64,000 nt of DNA from an uncultured Muribaculaceae bacterium (GCA_905207535.1 CAJLLX010000001.1:1-64000); one strand, 5' to 3'; positions 52,695-62,201 are shown, numbered from the stretch's first letter. The notes: generated by a model from the letters alone, not told the origin. Numbers and translations: made by a program.

Positions 52695-52702
52695 TATTTT
52701 TG
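52695..52702 (+). promoter_or_regulatory. -7 box of the Bat operon
   Basis: TATTTTTG fits TAnnTTTG exactly, about 118 bases before the moxR ATG. A TTTG lies only 14 bases further up (52677-52680), so the -33 element is uncertain. Confidence 0.5.
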
Positions 52703-52820
52703 CACAAAATTATAGGGGATTATGCATTGGCGGGTCGAGGCATATGCAAAGATGTGCATCGCCCCCGAGTGTATATCCGCGATATAGCGCTGAAAATAAG
52801 ATAAATGACAAATATAAACT

Positions 52821-53816
52821 ATGAGTGAATCGGTTAATATCCGCGAGTTGAACGATCTCGTGGCGAGCAAGAACGATTTTGTGAATCTGATCACCCGCGG
52901 CATGGACCAGACCATCGTGGGTCAGAAGCATCTTGTAGAGTCGCTGCTGATAGCGCTGCTGTCAAACGGCCATGTGCTGCTTGAAGGTGTTCCGGGTCTT
53001 GCCAAGACGTTGGCAATCAAGACACTTGCACAGCTGATTGATGCCAAATACAGCCGTATCCAGTTTACTCCGGACCTTCTGCCGGCCGATGTGCTCGGTA
53101 CGATGGTATACAGCGTGAAGTCGGAGCAATTTCAGGTAAAGAAAGGCCCGATTTTCGCAAACTTCGTGCTTGCGGATGAGATCAACCGTGCTCCTGCCAA
53201 GGTGCAATCGGCACTTCTCGAGGCGATGCAGGAGCGTCAGGTGACAATCGGCGACAAGACCTTCGCCCTTGACGAGCCATTCCTGGTGATGGCCACCCAG
53301 AACCCTATAGAGCAGGAGGGCACCTATCCTCTGCCCGAAGCCCAGGTGGACCGTTTCCTGCTTAAGGTAGTGATCGGTTATCCCTCGCGCGAGGAGGAGA
53401 AGCTGATTATCCGCCAGAATATCACCAACGAGAAGAAAAAGATCGTGCCCCTGCTGAAGCCGGAGGAGATCCTTGAGGCTCAGAAGATAGTGGAGAAGAT
53501 CTACATCGACGAGAAGATAGAGCGCTATATCGTGGACATCGTGTTTGCCACCCGTTTCCCCGCCGACTATGGGCTGAACGACCTGAGCAGCATCATAGGT
53601 TTCGGAGCATCGCCCCGTGCCTCGATCTCGCTGGCTCGTGCGGCCCGCTCGTATGCGTTCCTGCGTCAGCGCGGATATGTGATCCCCGAGGATGTGCGTG
53701 CGGTATGCCATGATGTGCTCCGTCACCGTATCGGTCTGACCTACGAAGCCGAGGCAAACAACATCACGGCCGACGAGATCATATCTGAGATACTTGACAA
53801 GGTTGAGGTGCCTTGA
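52821..53816 (+). CDS. MoxR-type AAA+ ATPase of the Bat operon
   Basis: A 331-residue AAA+ ATPase. Walker A is EGVPGLAKTLAI, Walker B is VLADEINRAPAKVQ, and sensor/arginine regions follow (MATQNPIEQEGTYPLPEAQ, then the lid near FGASPRASISLARAA). MoxR proteins act as chaperones that insert or activate VWA-domain partners, which are encoded downstream. The operon is known in Bacteroides as the Bat (aerotolerance) locus. A hairpin between it and the next gene may set its expression relative to the rest. Confidence 0.95.
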   Translation: MSESVNIRELNDLVASKNDFVNLITRGMDQTIVGQKHLVESLLIALLSNGHVLLEGVPGLAKTLAIKTLAQLIDAKYSRIQFTPDLLPADVLGTMVYSVKSEQFQVKKGPIFANFVLADEINRAPAKVQSALLEAMQERQVTIGDKTFALDEPFLVMATQNPIEQEGTYPLPEAQVDRFLLKVVIGYPSREEEKLIIRQNITNEKKKIVPLLKPEEILEAQKIVEKIYIDEKIERYIVDIVFATRFPADYGLNDLSSIIGFGASPRASISLARAARSYAFLRQRGYVIPEDVRAVCHDVLRHRIGLTYEAEANNITADEIISEILDKVEVP

Positions 53817-53837
53817 TAAGGATGACAACGAACAACA

Positions 53838-53859
53838 GTCGGCTCTCCGAAGGGCCGAC
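53838..53859 (+). terminator. Attenuator-like hairpin between moxR and the DUF58 gene
   Basis: GTCGGCTC pairs with GGGCCGAC (8 bp, one G-T) around a TCCGAA loop and is followed by AGTTTTCT. It may reduce transcription into the rest of the Bat operon, giving more MoxR than VWA proteins. Confidence 0.45.
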
Positions 53860-53891
53860 AGTTTTCTATTATAAAATATCGAAAATCGCTG

Positions 53892-54761
53892 ATGGACGCA
53901 AACGAGCTGCTTAAAAAGGTAAGGCGCATAGAGATCAAGACTCGCGGCCTTTCGCAGAATATATTCGCCGGAGAGTATCACTCGGCGTTTAAGGGGAGGG
54001 GTATGACCTTCTCGGAAGTGCGTGAATATCAGTACGGAGATGACATCCGCGACATAGACTGGAATGTGACAGCGCGCCACAATCACCCTTATGTAAAGGT
54101 GTATGAGGAGGAGCGCGAGCTCACGGTGATGCTGTTGGTGGATGTGAGCGGATCGCGTCTTTTCGGTGCCGTAGGCGACGAGAAGCGCGAGATGATAGCC
54201 GAGATAGCGGCAACTCTGGCATTCTCGGCCATCCAGAACAACGATAAGATAGGTGTGATATTTTTCTCGGACAAGATAGAGAAATTTATCCCTCCGAAGA
54301 AAGGAAGAAAGCATATCCTTTTCATAATCCGCGAGTTGATAGACTTCACGCCCGACAACCGCGGTACCGACCTCGGGATGGTGCTGAAATATTTCGCGGA
54401 CGCGCTGAAAAAACGGTGCACCACCTTCCTTATCTCGGACTTCATCGACGAGAAAGACTACTACAAAGCCCTCTCGATAGCATCGAACAAACACGATGTG
54501 TATGGCATACAGGTTTATGACAAGCGCGACTCGCAGCTGCCCGACGTGGGGCTGATGCGTGTGAGCGACCTGGAGACAGGCGCAGAGCGATGGGTAGACA
54601 CCTCGTCGAAGAAAGTGCGCAACGAGTACGGCCGCTGGTGGTACGAACGTCAGCAGGTGATGAGCGATACGCTGAAACGCTGCGGCGTGGGTTCGGTGTC
54701 GGTAGCCACCGACGAGGACTACGTGGCGGCTCTGATGGGGCTGTTCAAGCGCCGCGGCTGA
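53892..54761 (+). CDS. DUF58 protein of the Bat operon
   Basis: A 289-residue cytoplasmic protein. The DUF58 signature YQYGDDIRDIDWNVTARH is present, and its VWA-like half begins VMLLVDVSGSRLFG, with the metal-site residues DVSGS. These proteins usually work with MoxR. Normal length. It lies 75 bases behind moxR with a hairpin between them, and 135 bases ahead of the next gene. Confidence 0.93.
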   Translation: MDANELLKKVRRIEIKTRGLSQNIFAGEYHSAFKGRGMTFSEVREYQYGDDIRDIDWNVTARHNHPYVKVYEEERELTVMLLVDVSGSRLFGAVGDEKREMIAEIAATLAFSAIQNNDKIGVIFFSDKIEKFIPPKKGRKHILFIIRELIDFTPDNRGTDLGMVLKYFADALKKRCTTFLISDFIDEKDYYKALSIASNKHDVYGIQVYDKRDSQLPDVGLMRVSDLETGAERWVDTSSKKVRNEYGRWWYERQQVMSDTLKRCGVGSVSVATDEDYVAALMGLFKRRG

Positions 54762-54896
54762 AACCGCGCGCAACTACCGACGGCTGCAAAAGTGAAATAA
54801 GAGAAACAGGCGAGCGAGAGCGGGCAGACCTACGGCATGACCTCAAGAGGGCTGCCGGGGACCGCGAGAAGCTCAAAGAGAAATGTAAAATCGAAC

Positions 54897-55991
54897 ATGC
54901 GAATTGTCAAAAGATACACAAAAGGAGTGGCGCTGAGTGCCATCGTAGCGCTGTGCTGCGGCACGGCATGGTCGGCGCCCGGTGCATCGATAAAGGCCGC
55001 TCTGGATTCGAGTCAGGTGACGATGGGCTATCAGACCGCCGTGAAACTTGACATAGTGGACAGTGCGACATCTCCGGCTCAGGTGATAGTGGACAAATCG
55101 ACATTCCCGCAGGAGGTGGAGATCGTAGACTGGGTCTACGGCGACACCACTGACTTAGGCAACGGGCTTGTGGAGATGAAGCGTGCACTGGTGCTACAGC
55201 CCTTTGACTCGGGCGTGTACACCATCCCGCCGTTTCTGCTGGTCAACGGCCCCGACACGCTGAGATCGAAAGCACTGACCATCAAGGTGCTTCCGGTGGA
55301 TGTGAGCAAGATGCAGGATATCAATCCTCTGGCCGACGTGCAGAAATTTGACAGCAAATGGTATGACTTTCTGCCCGATTGGCTCACGGACTACTGGGGC
55401 TGGTATCTGCTGGCACTTTTGGTGATAGCCGGCGGCATCTGCGGTTATCTGATAGTGACCAAGAAGGTGAACGTGAATATCCTGCCGCAGAAGAAGCCCG
55501 TGGCACCCGATGTGCTTGCGCTTGGGCGCCTCAATGAGCTGAAAGAAGCACAGCTGTGGGAGAAAGGTCAGGAGAAAGAGTATTATACCCGCCTGATAGA
55601 TATCCTTCGCGACTATCTGCAGGGGCGCTTCGGCATCAATGCCATGGAGATGACTTCGTCGCAGATACTCAAAGCCCTCAGGCACAACGAGGAGGCTCGC
55701 CTCTCGCAGCAATATATGGAGAGGGTGGTAGAGATCGCTGATTATGTGAAATTCGCCAAGGTAAGACCTATGCCCGATGACAACGTAAGGTCGTGGCAGA
55801 ATGCGCTCCAGTTTGTGGAGGAGACCCGTCCGGTGGCCGTAGAGGAGCCGGAAGAGGGTGAAAAGGGCGAATCGGATAATAAAGGCGGAGAGACTCCGAA
55901 AGGAGCAGAAGCCAAGACGAAAGGAGCAGAAGCCAAGCGAGGCGGCGAACCTCGGAAAGGCGCAGAACCTCAAAAAACTGATACGAAATGA
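54897..55991 (+). CDS. Membrane-anchored accessory protein of the Bat operon
   Basis: About 364 residues. It has a signal peptide (IVKRYTKGVALSAIVALCCGTAWS), an immunoglobulin-like periplasmic domain (about 25-150), a membrane helix near 175 (WGWYLLALLVIAGGICGYLIV) and a cytoplasmic helical domain (LNELKEAQLWEKGQEKEYYT). The tail is strongly charged with repeated GAEAK/GGE phrases. A similar gene sits at this place in many Bat operons and is believed to hold BatA/BatB. The ATG at 54897 fits the signal peptide; upstream frame extension is spurious. Its stop overlaps the batA start (ATGA). Confidence 0.8.
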   Translation: MRIVKRYTKGVALSAIVALCCGTAWSAPGASIKAALDSSQVTMGYQTAVKLDIVDSATSPAQVIVDKSTFPQEVEIVDWVYGDTTDLGNGLVEMKRALVLQPFDSGVYTIPPFLLVNGPDTLRSKALTIKVLPVDVSKMQDINPLADVQKFDSKWYDFLPDWLTDYWGWYLLALLVIAGGICGYLIVTKKVNVNILPQKKPVAPDVLALGRLNELKEAQLWEKGQEKEYYTRLIDILRDYLQGRFGINAMEMTSSQILKALRHNEEARLSQQYMERVVEIADYVKFAKVRPMPDDNVRSWQNALQFVEETRPVAVEEPEEGEKGESDNKGGETPKGAEAKTKGAEAKRGGEPRKGAEPQKTDTK

Positions 55992-56977
55992 TTCATTTGG
56001 CACATCCGGGCATATTGTGGCTTTTCCTGCTTTACATACCGCTGATAGCGTGGTATGTATGGAAGCGGAAAAGCGCTCATGCCGCCCTTGAGATATCCAC
56101 TGTGCGACCGTTCGCGAAAGTGAAGCGGCCGCTGAAGCAGTATATGATGCACGGACTTTTCGTGCTGCGTCTTTTGGCCATAGGTTGCCTGATAGTGGTG
56201 CTGGCACGTCCTCAGACCCGCGATGCCTGGCATAGCTCGCGCACCGAGGGTACGGATATGGTGATAGCGCTCGATATATCATCGAGTATGCTGGCGCGCG
56301 ACTTTAAACCCGACCGCCTGGAGGCCGCCAAGAAGCTGGCCGCAAGATTTATCAATGGCCGTGAGAACGACAATATGGGTCTTGTGGTATTTGCCGGGGA
56401 GGCATTCACCGGAGTGCCGATGACCAGCGACCGCGCGGCGCTGATGAACTATGTGAACTCGCTCAACCGTGAGATGCTGGAGGACGGCACGGCCATCGGC
56501 GACGGCCTCGCCACATCGATCAACCGCATAAAAGACGGCAAAGCCAAGAGCAAGAGCATAATACTGCTGACCGACGGATCGAACAACACCGGTATCGTGG
56601 CCCCGCTCACAGCCGCCGAGATAGCCAAAAAACTGGGTATCAAGGTTTATACCATAGGCGTGGGCACCAACGGCACGGCACCTTATCCGCAGATCAACAT
56701 GTTCGGGCGCATAGAGTATGTGCCTACTCCGGTGGTGATAGACGAGGAGACCCTCAAACAGGTGGCGTCGATCACCGGCGGCAAGTACTTCCGTGCGACC
56801 GGCAACAAAGTGCTGAGTGAGATATTTGACGAGATTGACAAACTGGAGAAGACCGAGCTCGATGTAAGGCACTTCTCGCATACCGAGGATTGCTACCTGC
56901 CGTGGGCCATAGCCGCGCTGGGGCTTTTCTTGCTGGAGCTGTTGCTGAGAGTGACATATCTTCGCACAATCCCGTGA
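55988..56977 (+). CDS. batA: BatA, VWA-domain membrane protein
   Basis: A 329-residue protein with an N-terminal helix pair (GILWLFLLYIPLIAWYVW, and MHGLFVLRLLAIGCLIVVLA), a periplasmic VWA domain and a C-terminal helix (AIAALGLFLLELLLRV). The metal site is intact (ALDISSSMLARD and the T/D loops). It works with BatB and MoxR in envelope stress tolerance in Bacteroides. It starts four bases within the preceding gene. Confidence 0.93.
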   Translation: MIHLAHPGILWLFLLYIPLIAWYVWKRKSAHAALEISTVRPFAKVKRPLKQYMMHGLFVLRLLAIGCLIVVLARPQTRDAWHSSRTEGTDMVIALDISSSMLARDFKPDRLEAAKKLAARFINGRENDNMGLVVFAGEAFTGVPMTSDRAALMNYVNSLNREMLEDGTAIGDGLATSINRIKDGKAKSKSIILLTDGSNNTGIVAPLTAAEIAKKLGIKVYTIGVGTNGTAPYPQINMFGRIEYVPTPVVIDEETLKQVASITGGKYFRATGNKVLSEIFDEIDKLEKTELDVRHFSHTEDCYLPWAIAALGLFLLELLLRVTYLRTIP

Positions 56978-57007
56978 TCTACTGACTATAAAAGAGAAGA
57001 AAGAACT

Positions 57008-58048
57008 ATGACATTCGCATATCCATATCTGCTATATCTGCTGTTGCTGATACCGGTGGTATTCGGCCTGTGGTTTTGGAGCAGACTCGCGCGTAGAGCC
57101 AAAATCAAGCGCTACGGGCATCCCGAGCAGCTCGCTCACCTGATGCCCGAGGCTTCGAAATATATGCCCGCGGTGAAAATCACGCTTGAGCTGCTGGCTC
57201 TGGCCGCTCTGATTGTAGCTGTGGCCCGTCCGCGCGCGGGAGAGAAAGAGGAGGTGGAGAACACCTCGGGTATTGAGGTGATGATAGCGTTTGACGTGTC
57301 GCGCTCTATGCTGGCATCAGCCACCGACGATCCGAACGGAGTGTCGCGCCTGCAGCGAGCCAAATATATCCTCAACCGACTGATAGATAAGCTTGACCAC
57401 GACAAGGTGGGCCTGATAGTCTTTGCCGGAGAGGCTTACACCCAGCTGCCCATCACCACCGACTTCCTGTCGGCGCGGATGTATCTCGACGAGATCTCCA
57501 CCGATATGGTATCGACCCAGGGCACGGCCATCGGCACCGCCATTAACATGTGTCTGCATAGCTTCTCGCCCGATGAGGAGGTGAATAAAGCCATCATAGT
57601 GATAACCGATGGTGAAAATCACGAGGGCGATGCCCTGGAGATGGCAAAGCTGGCCAAAAGTCAGGGGATAGAGGTGGATGTGATAGGCGTAGGATCGCTG
57701 AAAGGCGCTCCAATCCCCATCGACAGCCGCCGCGGGGAGTATCTGAAAGATAATGCCGGCAATCCCGTGACCACTTACCTCAACGAGAACATGGCCAAGG
57801 AGATAGCCTCGGCCGGAGGAGGCATCTATATCAACGGCAGCGGCTCGAAAGCCGTGGATCAGCTTGTGGAGAGCCTCGACCAGATAAAGAAGAGCGATCT
57901 GCAGCATGTGAGCTACAAGGCGAGCGCCGAGCAATTTCCGGTGTTCGTGTGGATAGCGGTGATACTGCTTGTGATCGATGCATGTGTGCTGCCGCGTAAG
58001 ATAGGGTGGCTTAAGAAGTTTACTTTCTTCAGTCGTACAGAAAAGTAA
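57008..58048 (+). CDS. batB: BatB, VWA-domain membrane protein
   Basis: A 346-residue paralog of batA with the same layout: helices at both ends (YLLYLLLLIPVVFGLWFW and VFVWIAVILLVIDACVLP) and a VWA domain with a metal site AFDVSRSMLASA. Its C terminus is basic. It follows batA by 31 bases and precedes batC by 4 bases. The two VWA proteins probably form a heteromeric complex. Confidence 0.93.
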   Translation: MTFAYPYLLYLLLLIPVVFGLWFWSRLARRAKIKRYGHPEQLAHLMPEASKYMPAVKITLELLALAALIVAVARPRAGEKEEVENTSGIEVMIAFDVSRSMLASATDDPNGVSRLQRAKYILNRLIDKLDHDKVGLIVFAGEAYTQLPITTDFLSARMYLDEISTDMVSTQGTAIGTAINMCLHSFSPDEEVNKAIIVITDGENHEGDALEMAKLAKSQGIEVDVIGVGSLKGAPIPIDSRRGEYLKDNAGNPVTTYLNENMAKEIASAGGGIYINGSGSKAVDQLVESLDQIKKSDLQHVSYKASAEQFPVFVWIAVILLVIDACVLPRKIGWLKKFTFFSRTEK

Positions 58049-58051
58049 GGA

Positions 58052-58885
58052 ATGAAAAGGATAACATATATACTGACATGCTTATTGCTGGCCGGCGGCA
58101 TGGCTCTGACATGCAGCTGCAGCCACGACGAGACCGCTGTGCAGTCGACAAAGCGTGAGCGAAATGCCATAAAGGAGGGGAACAAACTGTATGTCGATAA
58201 GCGCTATGCCGAGGCCGAGGTGGCTTACAAGAAAGCACTCGAGGAGAACCCCGACAACGCCACCGCGCAGTTTAATCTTGCCTCGTCGTATCTGAAACAG
58301 CGCGGCGAAGACCTGACCAACAAAGAGGACTCGCTGATAAGGACCGCCGACGCCATGCTTGCCAAGGTGGCGCAGAACGAAAAGCTTGCCGAGCCTTCAT
58401 TTTACGACCGCGGCAACATAGCATATAAAGCCGAAGACTACGCATCGGCGATAGAGATGTACAAAAACGCTCTGCGACGCAATCCCGAGAACAATCAGGC
58501 CCGTGAGAATCTGCGCCTTGCACAGCTGAAAAAGCAGGAGCAGGATCAGAACCAGGACCAGAATCAGCAGAACCAGGATCAGCAGGATCAGAACCAGGAT
58601 CAGCAGGACAAGAATCAAAACGACCAGCAGAACCAGCAAGATCAGCAGAACCAGGATCAAAACAAAGACAAGCAGCAGAACGACCAGAACAAGCAGGACC
58701 AGAACCAGCAGGATAAAAAAGACCAGGAGCAGAAACAGCAACAGGGCGGCCTCAGCGAGGCAAGCGCACAGCAGATCCTGAAGGCGATGGAAGATAAAGA
58801 GAACGGCACGCGCCAGAAAGTAGAACTGATGAAACAGAACGAGGAGAAACGCGCGAACCGTCGCACCACCGACAAACCGTGGTAA
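58052..58885 (+). CDS. batC: BatC, TPR protein with Gln/Asn/Asp-rich tail
   Basis: A 277-residue lipoprotein-like protein (MKRITYILTCLLLAGGMALTCSC). It has tetratricopeptide repeats from about 35 to 150 (AEVAYKKALEENPDNATAQF and ALRRNPENNQARENLRLAQL). From about 160 to 225 the chain is almost only Gln, Asn, Asp and Lys. The family is known for a similar charged or Gln-rich region, but this one is long and very pure. The coding repeats (cag/gac/aac) could slip. It lies 4 bases after batB. Confidence 0.9.
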   Translation: MKRITYILTCLLLAGGMALTCSCSHDETAVQSTKRERNAIKEGNKLYVDKRYAEAEVAYKKALEENPDNATAQFNLASSYLKQRGEDLTNKEDSLIRTADAMLAKVAQNEKLAEPSFYDRGNIAYKAEDYASAIEMYKNALRRNPENNQARENLRLAQLKKQEQDQNQDQNQQNQDQQDQNQDQQDKNQNDQQNQQDQQNQDQNKDKQQNDQNKQDQNQQDKKDQEQKQQQGGLSEASAQQILKAMEDKENGTRQKVELMKQNEEKRANRRTTDKPW

Positions 58886-58980
58886 CAGAAGGGGAGGGCC
58901 TCCGGCGGGAGGCTGACGTAACAACTATTTAAAGAGAACGAGGGGCGAAGGGTCGGCATTTTGAGAAGATGTCGGTGAAA

Positions 58981-59070
58981 CAGACTGACGCAGACTGATA
59001 GAGACTGATACAGATTGACTCAGACTGATAGAGACTGAAACAGACTGATGCAGACTGATAGAGATTGACG
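58981..59070 (+). repeat. Nine-copy 10-bp tandem repeat between batC and batD
   Basis: Exactly nine units of ten bases with consensus [CG]AGA[CT]TGANN run from 58981 to 59070 (for example CAGACTGATA and GAGACTGATA). The ten-base period equals about one helical turn. The plus strand is full of TGA stops. The array fills part of the 307-base gap 58886-59192, which otherwise holds only a short hairpin (GCCTCC/GGAGGC near 58897). Confidence 0.85.
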
Positions 59071-59192
59071 CTGACACTGACAAGATGCCTGACGGACATC
59101 GAATAAAAGAAAGAATGTAATGAGATAATCCCGGCTTACTGAAGGACGGCGAAGCAAAGCCGCCGATGCAGGACGGGATAAAGCGAAAGAAT

Positions 59193-61040
59193 ATGAAGAA
59201 GCTGATATTTACATTGTTGATGGCGCTTGCCATGGCAACGGGTATCACGGCTCAGACCTCATTTCAGGTAATACCGCCTCGAAATGTGATAGCCGGCAAT
59301 ACATTTTATGTGACCTATCGCCTAACCAATGGCGACGGCAACGGCCTCGACTGTCCGGCCGTGACGGGGTGTAAATTGCTGAGTCCGCGTCCCGGAGTGA
59401 GCACCATGCAGTCGGTGGAGATCATCAACGGACATCAAAGCTCCACTACGACAGTGGATTACACTTATACCTACCGCGCCGAGAAGGAAGGCACATACAC
59501 GGTGCCCGCAGCTTCGATACAGGTAGACGGGAAGAAGTATACCACTAAGGCAGTGCAGTTTAAGGTGCTTCCTCCCGATAAAAACGCCCGCAACAACAGC
59601 CAGCGTCAGGGGGGCGGTGGTTACGGCTACGGATATTCAGGCGCCACGGTCGACGACCCCTCGAGTCAGGACAACGCCAAGATCGGGAAAGACGACATAT
59701 TCGTGCGTGTGATACTCAACAAGAGCCATGCCTACGAAGGTGAGGCGATAGAGTGCACGCTGAAACTTTACACCAAATTTGAGCGCATCAACTCGTTCAT
59801 GGTGACAACGCCCCCGACCTACGACGGCTTCCTGATAGAGGAGATCGACACACAGGCGTCGCTCAACGCCGTGGAGCATTACAACGGGCAGAACTATATC
59901 ACCGCCGTACTGAAGAAATGCATCATTTATCCGCAGCAGTCGGGCAAGCTGACCATCAGTTCGGGTCAGTATGACCTGAGCGTGGTGCAGCTGGAGAGAG
60001 TATCGAACGGATTTTTCATCTCCGCGCGCCCGGTGGAGAAGTCGGTGCATCTGCCTGCCTTCTCGCAGACAGTGAACATCACACCGCTGCCTCAGCCATC
60101 GCCCGCCAGTTTCACCGGAGCCGTGGGTCAGTTTAAATTCGAGAGCCGGATGAACAGCACCGAGCTTCGCACCGGCGAGGCCGCATCGCTGCGATATATC
60201 ATCACCGGTACAGGCAACATCAAATTTGTGAAGGAGCCAAAGCCTACGATTCCCGACGAGTTTGAGCAGTATACTCCGAAAACCGATGTCAACGCCCGTG
60301 TGTCCGGCACGAATATGACCGGCACTGTGACAGCCGAATATACCATCGTGCCTCAGAGCGTGGGCGACTTCAAGATTCCTGAGCAGGAGTTCAGCTATTT
60401 TGATCCTTCGAAACGCGAATATGTGACCCTTACCGCACCGGGCTACAACCTGAAGGTAGCCAAGGGTTCGGGCACGACAACCTCGGTGGAGCAGCGCGAC
60501 ATCCAGGCCAAGAATCTCGACATCCTGCACATCAAGCTCGGCGACAAGGGAATGAGCAAATGGCATACTCCGGTTGTGAGATTCTGGTGGTACTGGGGTA
60601 TCATGGGCCTGCTGTTGCTGGGTATGATAGTGTCAGTGTGGGTATTCAGTGCACGCGCACGGATGGCATCTGATGTAGCCGGACGTCGCACCTCGCGAGC
60701 CAACAAGGTGGCCCGCAAACGCCTGAAGACGGCAGCTGCATTTATGAAGGCCCATAAGAGCGACGAATTTTACGAGGAGATGCTCAAAGCCATGTGGGGT
60801 TATCTCAGCGACAAACTGAATATGCCTGCATCGCAGCTTAGCCGCCAGAATATAGTGGATACTCTCGGCCGCCGCGGCGTGGGCGAAGAGCTTACCAACA
60901 AGGTGATAAATATCCTTGACGAATGTGAGATGGCGCGCTACACGCCCGACTCATCGCTCGACTCGTCGGTAGAAGCGATCTACAACGAGGCCACCGACAC
61001 CATCGATGCGATGGAAAAATGCAAGATATCAAAAGCTTAA
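59193..61040 (+). CDS. batD: BatD, oxygen-tolerance membrane protein
   Basis: About 615 residues with a signal peptide (MKKLIFTLLMALAMATGITA). It has several immunoglobulin-like beta domains (from VIPPRNVIAGNTFYVTYRLT to about residue 450), a membrane helix (YWGIMGLLLLGMIVSVWVF) and a cytoplasmic helical end (about 500-615; LKTAAAFMKAHKSDEFYEEM). The family name comes from the Bacteroides fragilis aerotolerance locus. The ATG at 59193 fits the signal. It is separated from batC by the 10-bp array, so its translation is not coupled to that gene. Confidence 0.9.
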   Translation: MKKLIFTLLMALAMATGITAQTSFQVIPPRNVIAGNTFYVTYRLTNGDGNGLDCPAVTGCKLLSPRPGVSTMQSVEIINGHQSSTTTVDYTYTYRAEKEGTYTVPAASIQVDGKKYTTKAVQFKVLPPDKNARNNSQRQGGGGYGYGYSGATVDDPSSQDNAKIGKDDIFVRVILNKSHAYEGEAIECTLKLYTKFERINSFMVTTPPTYDGFLIEEIDTQASLNAVEHYNGQNYITAVLKKCIIYPQQSGKLTISSGQYDLSVVQLERVSNGFFISARPVEKSVHLPAFSQTVNITPLPQPSPASFTGAVGQFKFESRMNSTELRTGEAASLRYIITGTGNIKFVKEPKPTIPDEFEQYTPKTDVNARVSGTNMTGTVTAEYTIVPQSVGDFKIPEQEFSYFDPSKREYVTLTAPGYNLKVAKGSGTTTSVEQRDIQAKNLDILHIKLGDKGMSKWHTPVVRFWWYWGIMGLLLLGMIVSVWVFSARARMASDVAGRRTSRANKVARKRLKTAAAFMKAHKSDEFYEEMLKAMWGYLSDKLNMPASQLSRQNIVDTLGRRGVGEELTNKVINILDECEMARYTPDSSLDSSVEAIYNEATDTIDAMEKCKISKA

Positions 61041-61057
61041 GAGTAGGACGAACCGTT

Positions 61058-61930
61058 ATGAAAAAGATATTGACAGCCATATTGCTTATATGTGTGGCAG
61101 TGACATCGGGCTATGCGCAGACAGATAGCGTAGCTCCGGTGAAAGAGGAGGCGGCAACTCAGGCACAGCCTCAGCCGCAGGCGCAGCCTAAGGAGACAAC
61201 AGCCGCCACGGTCAGCGGTAACGAACTGGCACAACGCGGCGACTCGGCATACACCGCCGACAATTTTGCTCTTGCCGAACAGCTCTATACAGCAGCGATG
61301 AAGGAGAGCGGCACATCGTCGACCCTCTTCTATAATCTCGGCAACGCTTATTACCGTCAGGGCAACCTCGGGAAGGCGATAGTAAACTATGAGCGTGCGC
61401 TGAAACTCGATCCGACCAACGACGACGCGCGTGCGAATCTGGAGTTTGTAAAGACCAAGATTACCGACAGGCAGATAGACAGCGGCTCGATAATGGAGAA
61501 GTTGCGCGACGGCATCGTGGAGTATTTTCATGCCGACACATGGGCATGGATCACTGTGGTGCTCTTCGCGCTTTTCCTGGCCGGAGTGGCTACATACCTA
61601 TTCTCTTCAGTGATAATGGTGAAGAAGATCAGCTTTTTCGGAGGTATCATAGTGTTCCTGCTGTGTGTATGCTGCGTAATCATCTCGTTTGCCGCCGCCA
61701 ACAGGGTAGAGACCGACAAATGGGCGATAATACTGCCGCCCTCGGCTCAGCTCTCGACAACACCCCGCGATGCCCGTACGCAGAGCGAGGAAGCATTTCT
61801 GCTGCATGAGGGGACCAAGGTGGAGATTGTCGACTCGGTGTCGGACGGCAACGAGGGAAAATGGTATGAAGTGAAGGTCGGCCACGGGGAGAGGGCTTGG
61901 ATCAAAGCTTCGGAGATAGAAAGAATCTGA
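61058..61930 (+). CDS. batE: BatE, TPR and SH3-like protein
   Basis: About 290 residues. It has a signal peptide (MKKILTAILLICVAVTSGYA), a Gln/Pro/Ala linker, tetratricopeptide repeats (about 55-140; FYNLGNAYYRQGNLGKAIVN), two membrane helices (AWITVVLFALFLAGVATYLF and ISFFGGIIVFLLCVCCVIIS) and a C-terminal bacterial SH3-like domain (about 235-285; LHEGTKVEIVDSVSDGNEGK). It is the last gene of the Bat operon, 17 bases after batD, and a strong hairpin follows. Confidence 0.9.
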   Translation: MKKILTAILLICVAVTSGYAQTDSVAPVKEEAATQAQPQPQAQPKETTAATVSGNELAQRGDSAYTADNFALAEQLYTAAMKESGTSSTLFYNLGNAYYRQGNLGKAIVNYERALKLDPTNDDARANLEFVKTKITDRQIDSGSIMEKLRDGIVEYFHADTWAWITVVLFALFLAGVATYLFSSVIMVKKISFFGGIIVFLLCVCCVIISFAAANRVETDKWAIILPPSAQLSTTPRDARTQSEEAFLLHEGTKVEIVDSVSDGNEGKWYEVKVGHGERAWIKASEIERI

Positions 61931-61933
61931 TCT

Positions 61934-61968
61934 TTTAGCGGGCGTGTCATAGCGGCACGCCCGCTAAA
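61934..61968 (+). terminator. Terminator hairpin of the Bat operon
   Basis: TTTAGCGGGCGTG and CACGCCCGCTAAA form a perfect 13-bp stem around a 9-base loop, 3 bases after the batE stop. No long T-run follows, but the position and stem strength support transcript termination or 3' protection. Confidence 0.65.
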
Positions 61969-62169
61969 GACCATTAGGGCCGGGGGCAACTCTGGCTCCT
62001 TAGCAATTCATAGTGACCGAGGCCCTTTAGAGGGCGACCCGAGGGGGAGGGGATGAACTTGTAATAAAGTTAAAAAAATAAAGGGGGATGGGAGAGCGGG
62101 TAAGGCGCTGAAAATAGAAGGGTTAAGGAAAAGGCGAGGAAAAATATGTTATAAAACATATAAAAATGA

Positions 62170-62201
62170 TTTGGAAAGGAAAAAGATATTATATAAATTT
62201 G
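62170..62201 (+). promoter_or_regulatory. Promoter of the small DNA-binding protein gene
   Basis: TTTG (62170-62173), 20 bases, then TAAATTTG (62194-62201) is an exact Bacteroidetes promoter. It predicts a start near 62208 and a 5' leader of about 240 bases before the ATG at 62448. The preceding stretch 61970-62169 is G-rich then AT-rich and holds no gene. Confidence 0.65.

Noticed and set aside
58925..59248. Antisense frame with Ser/Val/Ile repeats over the 10-bp array
   Set aside because: It is produced by the repeat having no stop on that strand; no signal or homology supports it.
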